This document shows, piece after piece, positions 15,490 through 21,933 of a DNA stretch of 39,170 nt. Within the stretch, counting starts at the first letter, position 1, and each line of letters starts with the position of its first letter. Source of the DNA: a virus; IMG/VR virus record IMGVR_UViG_3300047310_000200, positions 1 to 39,170 of that record. One strand, given 5' to 3'. The notes below the pieces were generated by a model. It saw nothing but the letters and a program-made list of their open reading frames with translations, did not search any database and was not told the origin of the DNA. Made by a program: the position numbers and the translations under genes.

Positions 15490-16134
15490 TTACTTTAGTA
15501 AACGCAAGTGATTTCTTAGTTTAGTCCATACGTCTATTACTTCTTGTATTGCATCAATTAGTTCTTGCGACACATTACCTTTGAGAATATTACAATCATA
15601 ATGATTGCCACCACAATCTGCCAGAGAATATTCTCTTGCTAAATAAGCATAATGTGAGAGTAAACCATGTAATTTTTTTATTTCTTCATCGACAGGTGGT
15701 AGTGGAGACATATCCGGCATAGGACACAATGGATGTATTGGTTCTGGTGCTGGTTCCGGCTGCGGTTCCGGTACCAGTTTCCGCCGTTCTCGCATTAGTT
15801 CTATTGCTTCTCGTTTTGTGATTTTAGGATTGTCAGCAACAATTTTGTAGCGGTCAGGATGAGTTCCCAAAACATAAGCAGTCCAAAAGTAAGGACGCCC
15901 TATTTTTTGAGGCCAACACTCTACTGCCCATCGCAATTGTTGCAACCGGTTGCAACTTTTGCCGATATCATCGGCGTATTGCTGAAGTTTATCTTCGCCA
16001 TAATCTTTTACAACCTTGGTGGCTAATTCACCAATATCCCAATTCATATTCTGCTGTTTATCAACGAGTTGGCATCCTTGCTCTACTAAATTTTCATAGC
16101 TAGTCACTAATTTCAATTCAACAACACCCATCAT
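15490..16134 (-). CDS. Helical protein with HTH-like N-terminal region
   Basis: A 214-residue protein. NMNWDIGELATKVVKDYGED, then LQQYADDIGKSCNRLQQLRW and KITKREAIELMRERRK resemble the HTH-containing helical proteins found in many phages. A proline/glutamate linker (about 121-133, PEPQPEPAPEPIHP) separates it from a C-terminal helical domain. It may be a DNA-binding regulator. AAGGAAACT precedes the ATG. Confidence 0.5.
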   Translation of the reverse strand: MMGVVELKLVTSYENLVEQGCQLVDKQQNMNWDIGELATKVVKDYGEDKLQQYADDIGKSCNRLQQLRWAVECWPQKIGRPYFWTAYVLGTHPDRYKIVADNPKITKREAIELMRERRKLVPEPQPEPAPEPIHPLCPMPDMSPLPPVDEEIKKLHGLLSHYAYLAREYSLADCGGNHYDCNILKGNVSQELIDAIQEVIDVWTKLRNHLRLLK

Positions 16135-16164
16135 AGTTTCCTTTCATGCGCCGTATCTGCATGG

Positions 16165-16344
16165 TTATTCTGCATCCAAGTCAAGCTTCTTACGCTTGCG
16201 GCTGGCTGCAATGATTATCATTTTCTTTCGTTTGGCGTTTTTGATAGCATTATCAAGCCCAACATACTCACGAACTCTGGGCTTAACCTGCCCGCTATCT
16301 AAACACTCAAGCATTTCATCCAGTAACCCTTTAGGCTCTTTCAT
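16165..16344 (-). CDS. Small basic protein
   Basis: A 59-residue protein (MKEPKGLLDEML start, KKLDLDAE end) with a basic KRKKMIIIAASRKRKK stretch. It has no recognised domain. It is the first gene after a strong promoter at 16558 and a long structured leader, so the leader probably controls it. No classic ribosome site is visible (GGATAAAGTG before ATG), consistent with control by structure. Confidence 0.5.
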   Translation of the reverse strand: MKEPKGLLDEMLECLDSGQVKPRVREYVGLDNAIKNAKRKKMIIIAASRKRKKLDLDAE

Positions 16345-16557
16345 ATCACTTTATCCAGCACTCAAGTAAAAGACTGGGATTGCAATCCCGGTAGTGGCTG
16401 GCTGTTCCCCATCTTTCGATGGGCCAGTGATGAAACATATGGGTGATACATTTGGAGGCAGTTCACCGCAAACGATCCTAGCTAGGAATCTCTCCAATGC
16501 AGCCCTGCAACATCACTCTTAGCTCAGGGTTGGTGCTTTCCTAAGCACCTAAATACT
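16345..16557 (-). ncRNA. Long structured leader or small RNA
   Basis: Transcription from the 16558 promoter would give about 210 bases before the next ATG. Hairpins on the minus strand, in order: GGTGCTT/AAGCACC right at the start, a CCCATC-GAAA-GATGGG stem with a GNRA loop (about 16408-16423) enclosed by CTGG/CCAG, and the palindrome GGGATTGCAATCCC. No gene is seen in this stretch. It could be a riboregulator or a free RNA. Confidence 0.45.
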
Positions 16558-16586
16558 ATAATAGCACAAGACGTTATAGATTGCAA
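16558..16586 (-). promoter_or_regulatory. Strong sigma-70 promoter, leftward
   Basis: Minus-strand TTGCAA (16581-16586), 17 bp, TATTAT (16558-16563). The start site would fall next to the GGTGCTT hairpin. It overlaps the 3' end region of the 16596 gene. Confidence 0.7.
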
Positions 16587-16595
16587 GCAGACTAT

Positions 16596-16739
16596 TTATT
16601 CGGAGTCATCAACCGGGAAACCCCGCCAAAGCTCTATTGGACGATTTGATTTAACTTCTTGAGCACAGTCATCACAAAGAAGCGGTTGGTCATCTGACAA
16701 TGGTTTCTTACAGAATTGACATTTCCTATCAGTCGTCAC
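16596..16739 (-). CDS. Small zinc-ribbon protein
   Basis: A 47-residue protein with two CxxC knuckles, CQFC and CDDC, 16 residues apart, so probably a zinc ribbon. It starts with GTG directly after the TAA of the 16740 gene; AAGGATATGTAA supplies the ribosome site. Such mini zinc ribbons often bind nucleic acid or host proteins; the partner is unknown. Confidence 0.6.
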   Translation of the reverse strand: MTTDRKCQFCKKPLSDDQPLLCDDCAQEVKSNRPIELWRGFPVDDSE

Positions 16740-17066
16740 TTACATATCCTTTAAGAAACTCTTTGGTCCTACAACCACAGCGATTGAGCCAACTAGATGA
16801 TCATTTATTCTAGTTTGCTCTGTCGTTGCAATTACAGACTTAGCCCATAGCTTCGTAGCTGTTGCATTGAATGGTAGATTAAAATGAGGGAGCTTACCTT
16901 CTTCATTACAGAAGGCTATACATGGAGTTCCTTCATATGTAGTGAAATATGGAATTAGTTCTATCCATCCTTTAACAATATCTTTAAGATCCTTTAGCTC
17001 GGGAATTTTGGTAATTTCTTTTTTATCAATCTTTCCATCAGGATGTATGGTTATAAGCTCTGGCAT
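16740..17066 (-). CDS. DUF3846 protein
   Basis: A 108-residue protein with the DUF3846 pattern: KDIVKGWIELIPYF, then CIAFCNEEGKLPHFNLPFNATATKL and HLVGSIAVVVGP. Members are common in phages and plasmids beside small early genes; the reaction is not known. GGGAGGAATCA precedes the ATG, and a strong hairpin lies directly upstream of that. Confidence 0.65.
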   Translation of the reverse strand: MPELITIHPDGKIDKKEITKIPELKDLKDIVKGWIELIPYFTTYEGTPCIAFCNEEGKLPHFNLPFNATATKLWAKSVIATTEQTRINDHLVGSIAVVVGPKSFLKDM

Positions 17067-17072
17067 TGATTC

Positions 17073-17160
17073 CTCCCGGGAAAGGAGCCCCCGAACCGGC
17101 CCAGTCTCCGGATGTGCAAGAGACCAGACGACTATGGGATTTCGGCTCGGGGGCTGGTGC
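17073..17160 (-). ncRNA. Structured leader before the DUF3846 gene
   Basis: AGCCCCCGA (17086-17094) and TCGGGGGCT (17147-17155) form a perfect 9-bp stem. Inside, CCC/GGG and GTCTC (17104-17108) with GAGAC (17120-17124) give a nested arm. It lies between the 17205 promoter and the ATG at 17066, ending 6 bases before the ribosome site. It may be a regulatory leader. Confidence 0.45.
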
Positions 17161-17204
17161 GGAACAGGAAAAGGTTATAACCCGTTCAACGCACCCTAAA
17201 CCAC

Positions 17205-17233
17205 AGCATAGCAACCCGCAGCAAAGAACACAA
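17205..17233 (-). promoter_or_regulatory. Probable sigma-70 promoter, leftward
   Basis: Minus-strand TTGTGT (17228-17233), 17 bp, TATGCT (17205-17210). It would transcribe the structured leader and the DUF3846 and zinc-ribbon genes. Confidence 0.5.
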
Positions 17234-17253
17234 CTAAGATGTTTTATCAGGGT

Positions 17254-17547
17254 CTATTCTGGTAGAGTTTGTAATCCAGTACTCTTGCTATGGTAGAGTT
17301 TGTAATCCAGTACTCTTGCTAATAGACCACCATAAGTACGAGGTTGACTGTAAGCAAGGCTATTAAGAGTGCGCCACATGTTATTCATATTATTAGTCCA
17401 GTCTTTTTCTCCTATAGAAGCAGCGTATTGTCCACAAGGACATACTCTGTTATCGTGCCAATTGTATTTTTCATTTCTTAGCTTTGTTTCAAGCCAAGCA
17501 ATGAAATCTTCTAGTGACGGCTTGGTCCATTGATCTCTCGCCAGCAT
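17254..17547 (-). CDS. Unknown small protein, paralogue of the 33361-33642 gene
   Basis: A 97-residue protein. WTKPSLEDFIAWLETK, NWHDNRVCPCGQYAASIGEKDW and LNSLAYSQPRTYGGLL line up with WDLPSLAGFKEWLEK, YSDNTICAAAKYLTSVGTDW and LNSYAYSAW plus FGDVL of the gene at 33361-33642. Function unknown. The last 20 residues are encoded by a 31-bp tandem duplication read in two frames, so the native C-terminus has probably been altered. CTAGGAGAAG precedes the ATG. Confidence 0.55.
   Translation of the reverse strand: MLARDQWTKPSLEDFIAWLETKLRNEKYNWHDNRVCPCGQYAASIGEKDWTNNMNNMWRTLNSLAYSQPRTYGGLLARVLDYKLYHSKSTGLQTLPE
17260..17321. repeat. Perfect 31-bp tandem duplication
   Basis: The unit beginning TGGTAGAGTTTGTAATCCAG occupies 17260-17290 and is repeated exactly at 17291-17321. 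The unit is not a multiple of three, so it shifts the reading frame at the end of the 17254-17547 gene. Identity of both copies points to a recent event (or an assembly artefact). Confidence 0.9.
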
Positions 17548-17609
17548 TTTACTTCTCCTAGTTTAGAGATTGGGTTACTCGCTCACAGTTTGCTCTTTCA
17601 TGTCACTCC

Positions 17610-17828
17610 TTAATGTTTGGATCCAGAAGCTATGAAAATTAATCCGGCATCCTTAATAATTCGCATAACATTGGCATGATTTACAGCAAATTGTGCGAAT
17701 GGAGTGTCGTTATTATCGAATAGAACGATATGAGCATTGGGACATGTAGGACACTTATAGACCCGAAAATAACTAGCTTGTGCAATCGGGTCTGGGAAGT
17801 CTGAAATATCTAGGATTTCTTTTGTCAT
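17610..17828 (-). CDS. Small phage protein with a CxxC pair
   Basis: A 72-residue protein. It starts MTKEILDISDFPDP; that ATG overlaps the preceding stop as ATGA, so I prefer it to the longer form from 17891. CPTC within VYKCPTCPNAHIVLFDN may bind metal. Otherwise not recognised. It is the second gene of the leftward early operon. A tiny open frame (MKEQTVSE) with a good AAGGAG site sits just downstream at about 17577-17603. Confidence 0.5.
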   Translation of the reverse strand: MTKEILDISDFPDPIAQASYFRVYKCPTCPNAHIVLFDNNDTPFAQFAVNHANVMRIIKDAGLIFIASGSKH

Positions 17829-18073
17829 GAGTGTGTGTATCCATCTGTTTCGATTCCAAGCCACATCCCTTTCCAGGGAACCATGACGCAACCACTCTTA
17901 TCAAAGTAGGGTTGGACAGTTGCACGAAAGCGTCGGTACTGAGTAGACGACACACTCACTAAATTTCCTTGTCCTTTATGTGTTACACGAGTAAACGGAG
18001 TTTCCCACGACGGAAAATCTCGTTTGAACACAGCGAACAGTGCCTTGCGCTGAGCCTTCGTCAGTTTGACCAT
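17825..18073 (-). CDS. Small conserved phage protein
   Basis: An 82-residue protein starting MVKLTKAQRKALFAVFKRDF and ending MWLGIETDGYTHS, a layout I recognise from small early proteins of phages, with no assigned function. The ATG at 18073 is 28 bases after the -10 box and has AGGAAACG upstream; a longer form from 18127 would begin upstream of the promoter and is rejected. Confidence 0.6.
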   Translation of the reverse strand: MVKLTKAQRKALFAVFKRDFPSWETPFTRVTHKGQGNLVSVSSTQYRRFRATVQPYFDKSGCVMVPWKGMWLGIETDGYTHS

Positions 18074-18100
18074 AGTCGTTACGTTTCCTATATAATGCGT

Positions 18101-18129
18101 ATAATACCACATGGTTACATGATGCACAA
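18101..18129 (-). promoter_or_regulatory. Sigma-70 promoter, leftward member of a divergent pair
   Basis: Minus-strand TTGTGC (18124-18129), 17 bp, TATTAT (18101-18106). Its leader carries the AGGAAACGTAACGAC motif (18075-18089) found in four other non-coding places. Confidence 0.7.
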
Positions 18130-18147
18130 GCAGATAAGCTATTCAGC

Positions 18148-18176
18148 TTGTGTTCTTGTAGTTCATACATTATACT
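18148..18176 (+). promoter_or_regulatory. Sigma-70 promoter, rightward member of a divergent pair
   Basis: TTGTGT (18148-18153), 17 bp, TATACT (18171-18176). The two -35 boxes face each other 18 bases apart within a CACAAGC/GCTTGTG inverted repeat, so one bound factor could control both arms of the genome. Confidence 0.7.
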
Positions 18177-18201
18177 ATAATGGTACAGGGGGACCACGTA
18201 C

Positions 18202-18465
18202 ATGAAATGGAAAAAGCGCGCCAAGCAAATCGCTGAACTTAAAGCGAAACATGGAAAAGACCGATCGCTTGCCCGTTCGTTTCCTGACCTTTCAATAGAA
18301 CACAACGTCGCTCCGCTATCTAACCGGTTGAGTACTCCACCCATTCTTAAGAAAGATATATTGGAGGCGATTCTGGGGCCAGGATTCACAATATCACATC
18401 TTCATAAGAGTGGTTATCAAGTTTTACTGACGAGTGAAGCTCCAACCTTTGGGAAGAAAACATGA
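18202..18465 (+). CDS. Small basic protein, first rightward gene
   Basis: An 87-residue protein, not recognised. The N-terminus is strongly basic and helical (MKWKKRAKQIAELKAKHGKD), suggesting nucleic acid binding; the rest has a DILEAILGPGFTISHLHKSG segment. CAGGGGGACC precedes the ATG. It overlaps the next gene by ATGA. Confidence 0.55.
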   Translation: MKWKKRAKQIAELKAKHGKDRSLARSFPDLSIEHNVAPLSNRLSTPPILKKDILEAILGPGFTISHLHKSGYQVLLTSEAPTFGKKT

Positions 18466-18683
18466 GCGAACTAGTATATCTACGAGCTTTCAGTGGAACC
18501 GAAGTTCAAATCTGGCATGGACCTCCTTTTGTGGGAGGGATGAACTACATGCTTCAAACCAATAGTCTTGGGAACCTTATGTATCCATCTGTTGGAGGTG
18601 AGCGAATCATCAAGCGTATCAAAATCAAAGATGGTGAAGAAAATTTGGGAGTTGATAAATTGAAGGAGATGTACCCGCTATGA
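18462..18683 (+). CDS. Unknown small protein
   Basis: A 73-residue protein, beta-rich at first (LVYLRAFSGTEVQIWHGPPF) and charged at the end. It begins in the ATGA that ends the preceding gene. Not recognised. Confidence 0.5.
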   Translation: MSELVYLRAFSGTEVQIWHGPPFVGGMNYMLQTNSLGNLMYPSVGGERIIKRIKIKDGEENLGVDKLKEMYPL

Positions 18684-18698
18684 GAGCACTAATCATAG

Positions 18699-18749
18699 TT
18701 GCATTGTAGCACATCACACTTTAAAGTATGGGTGCGCTATGGGGCGCAC
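18699..18749 (+). promoter_or_regulatory. Promoter plus TATGGG leader hairpin, cassette 1
   Basis: TTGCAT (18699-18704), 17 bp, TAAAGT (18722-18727). The leader folds as GTGCGC-TATGGG-GCGCAC (18732-18749), followed at once by GAAAGGA as the ribosome site. This is the first of five copies of the same layout. Confidence 0.7.
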
Positions 18750-18762
18750 GAAAGGAATTATC

Positions 18763-18981
18763 ATGATTTGGGACACAATTCCAAATACCAGGGACGTCTT
18801 TATAACCGACGTTCCTGGCCTTGGCAGATATTTGATTAAGCGTCCAGTCAAGGGCTGTCGTCAATTCCGCCTGTACCTTAACAATAGAGGCACCTCATAC
18901 TTCGGTACAGTCGATCAGCTAAAGAAAACAGTTGATCGTATTATCGCCCAACGTATCATGGTTAGCAATGAAACAAGATAA
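18763..18981 (+). CDS. Unknown small protein
   Basis: A 72-residue protein starting MIWDTIPNTRDVF. The start is fixed by the cassette 1 hairpin and AAAGGA; a longer frame from 18739 would begin inside the hairpin. It is beta-rich, then helical (VDQLKKTVDRIIAQR). Not recognised. Confidence 0.5.
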   Translation: MIWDTIPNTRDVFITDVPGLGRYLIKRPVKGCRQFRLYLNNRGTSYFGTVDQLKKTVDRIIAQRIMVSNETR

Positions 18982-18986
18982 ATCAA

Positions 18987-19247
18987 ATGTTTAAAATCGG
19001 TGATGTACTCGCACACAAGATGGAGAGGAAAATGGCAGAGAAATATTGGACCGGAAATTTAGGGCCTAAGGATGATTTTGGCCGCCCATATGGAGATCTT
19101 ATGTACGATGGAAGGACAAATATGGGACCTTGGGCAAACATGAGCCATGATTCATGGATGATGGTTGGAGTCAAAAAGCTCGGCACTGGTTACGGTCAGA
19201 AATATAGGAAACAGGCTGATGGTCGATGGCTGAAGGTGGAGGGCTAA
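18987..19247 (+). CDS. Unknown small protein
   Basis: An 86-residue protein rich in Gly, Met and Trp (DGRTNMGPWANMSHDSWMMV) with a basic C-terminus. No strong ribosome site is seen; it follows the previous stop by five bases and its own stop overlaps the next ATG (TAATG). Not recognised. Confidence 0.45.
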   Translation: MFKIGDVLAHKMERKMAEKYWTGNLGPKDDFGRPYGDLMYDGRTNMGPWANMSHDSWMMVGVKKLGTGYGQKYRKQADGRWLKVEG

Positions 19248-19576
19248 TGAAAAACTATTTCGACGACCCTTCTGTCCCTTTACCTATCGCCGCCTTACTG
19301 AACGATATCCAGCAAGGATATATGAAACAATGGGAACGCAGAGAGGACCATATGCAAGTCCCATTCATGAGATGGTGCTTGGACCCAAAGGGGCGAACTC
19401 AAGTATCGGTTAATCCAACGCGCGTTGATTGTGTCGAACATTTTTCCGAACAGTTCACGGCTGCAACAGGTGAAGAATTTCCTGCGGCAAGCAAGATTAT
19501 CATGAAAGGCAAACAGGAGTATCTAGTCCAGGGTGCCTTGGACGACGTGATAGAACAGTTGAATGAGCCAGGATAA
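19247..19576 (+). CDS. Unknown small protein
   Basis: A 109-residue protein starting MKNYFDDPSVPLP, at the ATG of a TAATG junction with GGAGGG just upstream. It has a helical first half and CVEHFSEQFTAATGEEFPAA in the second. Not recognised; a longer form from 19226 is less likely. Confidence 0.5.
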   Translation: MKNYFDDPSVPLPIAALLNDIQQGYMKQWERREDHMQVPFMRWCLDPKGRTQVSVNPTRVDCVEHFSEQFTAATGEEFPAASKIIMKGKQEYLVQGALDDVIEQLNEPG

Positions 19577-19577
19577 G

Positions 19578-19838
19578 ATGTACTACAATCTAAGACGAAT
19601 GCCTGATGGCTACCGGATGGTTAAGTTCGACGACCTCTACAACGTAGAAGCCGTTTACAACATCCGGTTCTACCGTGGGCGCTTTTACTGTGACTGTCCT
19701 GCTTCTGGCAGACCCGACTGTAAGCACCGACAAATGATTCCAATTTTCAGCACACATCGTGCTACGGATACCGGGAGGTTCTTCTGCTACGATACAGGTG
19801 AATGGATATCAGCACTAACCAAAGGAGAAGTACCATGA
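19578..19838 (+). CDS. SWIM-like zinc-finger protein
   Basis: An 86-residue protein. After a beta-rich start it carries FYCDCPASGRPDCKHRQMIP, a CxC...CxH pattern like the SWIM zinc finger, and then a phage-typical STHRATDTGRFFCYDTGEW. The family recurs in phages with no known role; nucleic-acid or protein binding is likely. The ATG at 19578 has AGGATAAG before it; an upstream ATG at 19563 is possible. Confidence 0.55.
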   Translation: MYYNLRRMPDGYRMVKFDDLYNVEAVYNIRFYRGRFYCDCPASGRPDCKHRQMIPIFSTHRATDTGRFFCYDTGEWISALTKGEVP

Positions 19839-20065
19839 ACGAAGAGCGACGGAAAAAGCTTGCTGAGGCACAAAATCAATTAAATGCAACGAAAGCTATA
19901 GTTGAGGAAGTGCAAGGTGAAGAACAGAATATTATTGACAATATGCCAGAGGAAATACAAGCCAGTGGAAAGGGTGAAAAAGCTCAGACTGCTATTGACG
20001 CAATGCAAGAAGCTATTGATGCAATTGAAGGAGCAGTTGAGAACTTAGACACGGCGAGTGAATAG
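19835..20065 (+). CDS. Small coiled-coil phage protein
   Basis: A 76-residue, almost wholly helical protein: MNEERRKKLAEAQNQLNATK, then NIIDNMPEEIQASGKGEKA, then a second helix. The NMPEEIQ turn between two helices is typical of a small family seen in many phages, function unknown. AAAGGAGAAGTACC precedes the ATG, which overlaps the previous stop (ATGA). Confidence 0.6.
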   Translation: MNEERRKKLAEAQNQLNATKAIVEEVQGEEQNIIDNMPEEIQASGKGEKAQTAIDAMQEAIDAIEGAVENLDTASE

Positions 20066-20497
20066 ATGGCAAGGATATTAATAATTAACGACGAAATCCG
20101 TGCCAAGATTGCGAAAATAGTGGCATATGCTGAAGCTCATCCAATTCCATGGGAGGTACTGTGCGAAGCTGCGCTAGGTGAAAAAGTTAAACATCTAAAA
20201 CTTACAGATAGAAAGCCAGGATTTGAACGTCCACCTAGTCAACATTTGCTTATTCCAGTCGGTTTTCGCGCAGCATTCAGTGTAGAAGAACAACCTGTCG
20301 GATGGCTGCACCATCTGTCAGTGTCAGTAGATAAACTAGGAAAACTACCATCGGTTGAAGCAGTAAGAGAAATCTCTTTAGCCTATGGAATGAAAAATTG
20401 GGACCGTGTCTGGACCGAAGAGTTTGATCCAGGTCATAATGCCATCAACATTCTTGAACTGTACCGACCACGAACGGAGAATAAGCAAAAATCATAG
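20066..20497 (+). CDS. Conserved phage protein of unknown function
   Basis: A 143-residue protein. A helical start (RAKIAKIVAYAEAHPIPWEV) leads to FERPPSQHLLIPVGFRAAF and PVGWLHHLSVSV, a region I have seen in early genes of proteobacterial phages. No catalytic motif is evident. It starts one base after the TAG of the coiled-coil gene. Confidence 0.55.
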   Translation: MARILIINDEIRAKIAKIVAYAEAHPIPWEVLCEAALGEKVKHLKLTDRKPGFERPPSQHLLIPVGFRAAFSVEEQPVGWLHHLSVSVDKLGKLPSVEAVREISLAYGMKNWDRVWTEEFDPGHNAINILELYRPRTENKQKS

Positions 20498-20560
20498 TTG
20501 CATTGTAGCACATCATACGCTATACTTAGTTGATGGGTTGTTATGGGAATACCCATTAAA
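20498..20560 (+). promoter_or_regulatory. Promoter plus TATGGG leader hairpin, cassette 2
   Basis: TTGCAT (20498-20503), 17 bp, TATACT (20521-20526). ATGGGT (20533-20538) pairs with ACCCAT (20551-20556) around TATGGG (20542-20547), then TAAAGGA. The 23 bases CATAGTTGCATTGTAGCACA and on are shared with cassette 1. Confidence 0.7.
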
Positions 20561-20570
20561 GGAAAATATC

Positions 20571-20768
20571 ATGGGACGCTCTTACTACGATGACAACTTT
20601 GGTTTCTATGAAATCAGAGACCAAGATGATGTCGACTTCTACCACCAAGTCCAACGCGAAAGCAGAATCAAGAAATGTCAGGGCTGTGGCCGGAAGGTTA
20701 AGCTCCGTCCTGACTATGCCTACTGCAACTCCTGCGCCGATCGTATGGAGCGAGGGGGAGATTTTTAG
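20571..20768 (+). CDS. Small zinc-ribbon phage protein
   Basis: A 65-residue protein: an acidic N-terminus (DQDDVDFYHQVQRES) and a ribbon KKCQGCGRKVKLRPDYAYCN plus SCADRMERG. The two CxxC knuckles should bind zinc. The family is frequent in phages; role unknown. It ends GAT TTT TAG, and a -1 slip at that T run would extend it by 46 residues (see 20765-20905). Confidence 0.65.
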   Translation: MGRSYYDDNFGFYEIRDQDDVDFYHQVQRESRIKKCQGCGRKVKLRPDYAYCNSCADRMERGGDF

Positions 20769-20905
20769 ATTGGTCTACCGCAGAACACGAACTGCTACTG
20801 AAAGCCCTGGATAGGGAGCTTATCGGCCCTAGTCAGGCACCCCGCCGCAGCAATGAGTACGGTCTTGAAGCCACCGATGCTCAGGATGCGGCGGGACTTT
20901 CTTAA
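20765..20905 (+). CDS. Open frame lacking its own start, possible -1 frameshift extension
   Basis: The frame LDWSTAEHELLLKALDRELI and on runs 46 residues and looks protein-like, but it has no ATG, GTG or TTG; the only upstream option is CTG. It joins exactly by a -1 slip on the TTTTT run at the end of the 20571 gene (P-site TTT re-pairs with TTT). Either a programmed slip, a lost T in the run, or a decayed gene. Not recognised by family. Confidence 0.35.
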   Translation, partial: LDWSTAEHELLLKALDRELIGPSQAPRRSNEYGLEATDAQDAAGLS

Positions 20906-20918
20906 CCAGGGGAATAAA

Positions 20919-21122
20919 ATGAACAAGGATGACCTCGAACTTCTTGAAAGGCTTGTGGACAAGTACAATCTTGTCGAAGTTGTCGATGGATTGGAAACCA
21001 TATGCATTGAAAAGGCTGAGCATATTGCTCATTACTGGCAGGATGTAGCCCTCGCCAAACAATGGATGTTCCAGAGCACCTTGCTGAAGGTATTTAACAT
21101 AGGACTAAGGAGGGAAACATGA
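20919..21122 (+). CDS. Small acidic helical protein
   Basis: A 67-residue protein starting MNKDDLELLERLVDKYNLVE, with AEHIAHYWQDVALAKQW later. CCAGGGGAATAAA precedes this ATG; an earlier ATG at 20853 is unlikely. It ends in an ATGA overlap with the next gene. Not recognised. Confidence 0.5.
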   Translation: MNKDDLELLERLVDKYNLVEVVDGLETICIEKAEHIAHYWQDVALAKQWMFQSTLLKVFNIGLRRET

Positions 21123-21292
21123 GCTTACGATCATGTACATGTGGTTCTGGGCTACCACCAGAGAGCCAGTTCGATGGATACAACATTTTCTTGTGCTACA
21201 CTTGTTCCAAGTGCTACGCAAAGAAGATGAAAGGATATCGCAGCGATATCCATGAGCGGTACGAGTGTGACGAACCAATCGAGCCGGAATGA
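21119..21292 (+). CDS. Small zinc-ribbon phage protein
   Basis: A 57-residue protein: CTCGSGLPPESQFDGYNIFL, then CYTCSKCYAKKMKGYR and a tail DEPIEPE. The CxC and CxxCxxC groups should form a zinc site. This is a recurring phage family (CxCGSGL start, DEPIEPE end) of unknown role. AAGGAGGGAAAC precedes the ATG. Confidence 0.65.
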   Translation: MSLRSCTCGSGLPPESQFDGYNIFLCYTCSKCYAKKMKGYRSDIHERYECDEPIEPE

Positions 21293-21570
21293 TGGATAAG
21301 CAATTTAAAATCAAATGGATCGACCGTGGGCGTCCGCCCAATAACCCACCAAACCCAGATTTTCCAAATGGGCAAGATATAGATAGCTGGGCTCGTCCAG
21401 CTTGCCGAGTTGAGTTACCATATATGACTCAAAAGAATGTTGGATACTGGTATGTTGAGTGTTTGTTGTGTAGGACTAACGTACTTATCACCATGGCCAG
21501 TCGCCCTGATGATCCGAAAAGCGTAATGCTTCCATGTAACACTTCTATGAAAGGACAAAAACATGACTAA
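21289..21570 (+). CDS. Conserved phage protein, zinc-binding
   Basis: A 93-residue protein with IDRGRPPNNPPNPDFPNG, CRVELPYMTQKNVGYWYVEC, LLCRTN and MASRPDDPKSVMLPC. The spaced cysteines suggest a metal site. The RGR..NPPNPD..PDDP.SV series is a known but uncharacterised phage family. It starts in the ATGA that ends the previous gene. Confidence 0.65.
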   Translation: MMDKQFKIKWIDRGRPPNNPPNPDFPNGQDIDSWARPACRVELPYMTQKNVGYWYVECLLCRTNVLITMASRPDDPKSVMLPCNTSMKGQKHD

Positions 21571-21931
21571 GCATATGTTCGGTTGGAGTTACCCGCCTGG
21601 AGCGGCAAACGATCCCAATGCTCCATGGAATCAGGAAGCTGGTCCATGTGCAGTGTGTGCCAAGTTTGAGGATGATTGCGTATGCCCTGAATGCCCAATT
21701 TGTAGGATGCAAGGTGATCCTGCGTGTTACTTTGATACCCGGGAGACTAAACGCCCGACAGGAGTTGCGGGGCATGGCTTGAAGTTGAATAGGAAGCAGC
21801 TTATTGGGCGTGCTGAAGCTGAGATTAAACGGCGGCACGAAGAGGCAGTGGACGCCGAGCGTTACCTGGAGTATCTGCAAGATGGTGAGTTCAGCGACGA
21901 CATGGCTGACAATCCTGATCCTTGGAGATAG
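21563..21931 (+). CDS. Conserved phage protein with a cysteine knot-like zinc region
   Basis: A 122-residue protein: GWSYPPGAAND, then CAVCAKFEDDCVCPECPICR (four close Cys pairs), GDPACYF, and a helical C-terminus. The GWSYPPG plus CxVCxKF.DDC.CPECP pattern recurs in small phage proteins. Zinc binding is likely; function unknown. It overlaps the previous gene by 8 bases. Confidence 0.65.
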   Translation: MTKHMFGWSYPPGAANDPNAPWNQEAGPCAVCAKFEDDCVCPECPICRMQGDPACYFDTRETKRPTGVAGHGLKLNRKQLIGRAEAEIKRRHEEAVDAERYLEYLQDGEFSDDMADNPDPWR

Positions 21932-21933
21932 GG

